A DNA stretch of 6,334 nucleotides from Candidatus Desantisbacteria bacterium CG1_02_38_46. GTDB lineage: Bacteria > Desantisbacteria > UBA1551 > UBA1559. Every line of letters begins with the position of its first letter. Within the stretch, counting starts at the first letter, position 1. Location of the stretch: positions 1 through 6,334 of the forward strand of contig MNUO01000020.1 in assembly GCA_001871015.1 (NCBI GenBank), given 5' to 3'. Shown in pieces: positions 5,501 to 6,334 of this stretch. The position numbers were made by a program, and so were the translations under genes. The notes under the pieces are model-generated. The model saw only the letters and a list, made by a program, of their open reading frames with translations, was not told the DNA's origin and did not search any database.

Positions 5501-5535
5501 TTAAATAAAAATAAGTGAATTTATTTGGAGGTTAT

Positions 5536-5850
5536 ATGTCTATGACGATAAAATTAGAAATGCCTTCAGAACTTCGAAGTATTATCAAGCATTATCCTAA
5601 AGTAGATTGGATTGAGATCGCCAGACGAGCAATGTGGAAATACGGGAAGAAACTTGAATCCATAGACAAAATTCTGTCCAACAGCAAATTAACCAAAAAT
5701 GATGTCTTGAGAATAAGAAAAATCCTCCTTCTACCTTTTTTTGAATTTTACCTTCCTGAATTTGCTCTTGAAGAAATTGAAAAACACAAATCTATAATAT
5801 GTAGAAGAAGTGGGCTTACCGAGACTAAAGATCTCCTAAAAATTTTGTAG
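5536..5850 (+). pseudogene. VapB antitoxin fused in frame to a VapC PIN-domain fragment (deletion remnant)
   Basis: The frame codes for 104 residues. Residues 1-62 look like a VapB antitoxin: a ribbon start TIKLEMPSELRSIIKHYP, then VDWIEIARRAMWKYGKKLE, then the SKLTKNDVLRI helix that usually precedes a Gly-Arg-Lys-Ile tail. From about residue 63 the sequence turns into the middle of a PIN-domain toxin: LLLPFFEFYLPEFALEEIEKHKSIICRRSGLTETKDLLKIL, including the typical PE-x-x-x-EE-x-x-KHK pattern. The PIN N-terminus with the first catalytic Asp (V-x-D-x-N) and the whole C-terminal half with the remaining acidic residues are missing, so no nuclease activity is expected. The simplest reading is a deletion in a vapBC pair plus loss of the 3' end. 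TTGGAGG at 5525-5531 supports ATG 5536 or 5542; the GTG at 5515 is too early. It may still make a DNA-binding antitoxin-like protein. Confidence 0.65.
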
Positions 5851-5865
5851 AAAAGGAAAAAAGAG

Positions 5866-6334
5866 ATGCAGTGGTTAATTGAAGTGAGTTATAAACCAAA
5901 ATTTTTCGATGCGTTTGGAAATACCGTTAAAAAGGATATTGAGGATTTAGGTGTTTTAGGTGTAAAAAAAGTTAGGACTAGCCAGTTATATCACATAGAA
6001 GGCGATCTTAAAGAAAAAGAATTAAGATTCCTCTGCCAAGAATTGCTTACTGACAACATAGTCCAACAATACAAAATTCGTTCATCAATAGTAAATCATC
6101 CACCCAAAAAAAATAAAAATGCCTGGATCGTGGAGGTCTGGTACAAAAAAGGCGTAACTGACGCAGTTGCTGATACTGTTAAAAAAGGGATGATTGATCT
6201 GGGAATTCAGGGAATAAATACAGTAAAAACAGGTTATGAATACATAATCATTGGGAATATAACGCTTGAGCAGATAGAAAGAATCTGTCGTGGACTATTG
6301 GCAAATAAAGTTGTGCAGGACTATGTAGTGGCAG
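5866..6334 (+). CDS. Tandem PurS-domain protein, likely N-terminus of a PurS-PurS-PurL fusion, 3'-partial
   Basis: The frame opens at ATG 5866 and is still open at the window edge after 156 codons. Residues 1-73 and 86-156 are two copies of the PurS fold: each starts with a W-(L/I)-(I/V)-EV strand, then a helix with TVKK, then a DLG-(V/I)-x-G-(V/I)-x-x-V turn, and ends in a helix and strand of the form LL-(x)-N-x-VQ-x-Y. They are joined by a Pro/Lys/Asn-rich linker (75-85). PurS is the small subunit of formylglycinamidine ribonucleotide synthase, which converts FGAR to FGAM with ATP and glutamine in purine synthesis, so PurL sequence probably follows off-window. Upstream AAAAGG (5851-5856) is a modest ribosome binding site. 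The gene follows the VapB-VapC remnant by 15 bases and may use its promoter. Confidence 0.8.
   Translation, partial: MQWLIEVSYKPKFFDAFGNTVKKDIEDLGVLGVKKVRTSQLYHIEGDLKEKELRFLCQELLTDNIVQQYKIRSSIVNHPPKKNKNAWIVEVWYKKGVTDAVADTVKKGMIDLGIQGINTVKTGYEYIIIGNITLEQIERICRGLLANKVVQDYVVA

Noticed and set aside
5515-5535. GTG 5515 as start of the VapB-like frame
   Set aside because: No ribosome binding site precedes it, and it lies only about eight bases after the likely transcription start; TTGGAGG at 5525 points to ATG 5536 or 5542.

Overview
The window reads as chromosomal DNA from an anaerobic, probably uncultivated bacterium. All recognisable genes lie on the + strand. Bacterial traits are a bacterial-type SSB, Shine-Dalgarno sites and sigma70-like -10 boxes. 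The metabolism points to one-carbon/corrinoid chemistry: a RACo-type corrinoid-protein reductive activator and a full-length AcsE-like methyltetrahydrofolate methyltransferase, both typical of the Wood-Ljungdahl pathway or related methyl-transfer systems. Several genes are of kinds also common in archaea (HPS-RraA fusion, AF_0612-type aspartic protease, VapBC-like proteins). Together these suggest a deep-branching anaerobic bacterium, but the phylum cannot be fixed from this sequence.

Layout. (1) 1-1777: the C-terminal part of a RACo-like activator, cut by the window edge, followed 8 bases later by a YjbQ/UPF0047 protein. (2) 1778-1961: a repeat island with three exact 33-base tandem copies, overlapping palindromes and degenerate outer inverted ends. 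(3) 1962-2384: an SSB gene with an unusual C-terminus. (4) 2385-2530: two more palindromic hairpins and an extended -10 promoter. (5) 2531-4627: a two-gene operon, hexulose-6-phosphate synthase fused to an RraA-like domain, then the methyltransferase, 3 bases apart. (6) 4628-4777: a strong promoter and a roughly 95-base GC-rich leader that can fold in two mutually exclusive ways. (7) 4778-5384: a small basic DUF5678-like protein overlapping a retropepsin-like aspartic protease. (8) 5385-5535: mostly featureless sequence with an extended -10 promoter. (9) 5536-5850: an apparent VapB antitoxin joined in frame to a fragment of a VapC PIN toxin. (10) 5866 to the edge: two tandem PurS domains, probably the start of a PurS-PurS-PurL purine synthesis protein.

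How the genes fit together. The activator and the methyltransferase plausibly serve the same corrinoid cycle: the methyltransferase moves methyl from methyl-THF to Co(I), and the activator rescues accidentally oxidised Co(II). HPS handles formaldehyde and ribulose 5-phosphate, so it may connect sugar phosphates with the C1 pool. The items most worth a second look are the leader before the DUF5678-like/protease pair, the palindromic repeat family whose arms show paired (compensatory) changes, and the VapB-VapC deletion chimera.
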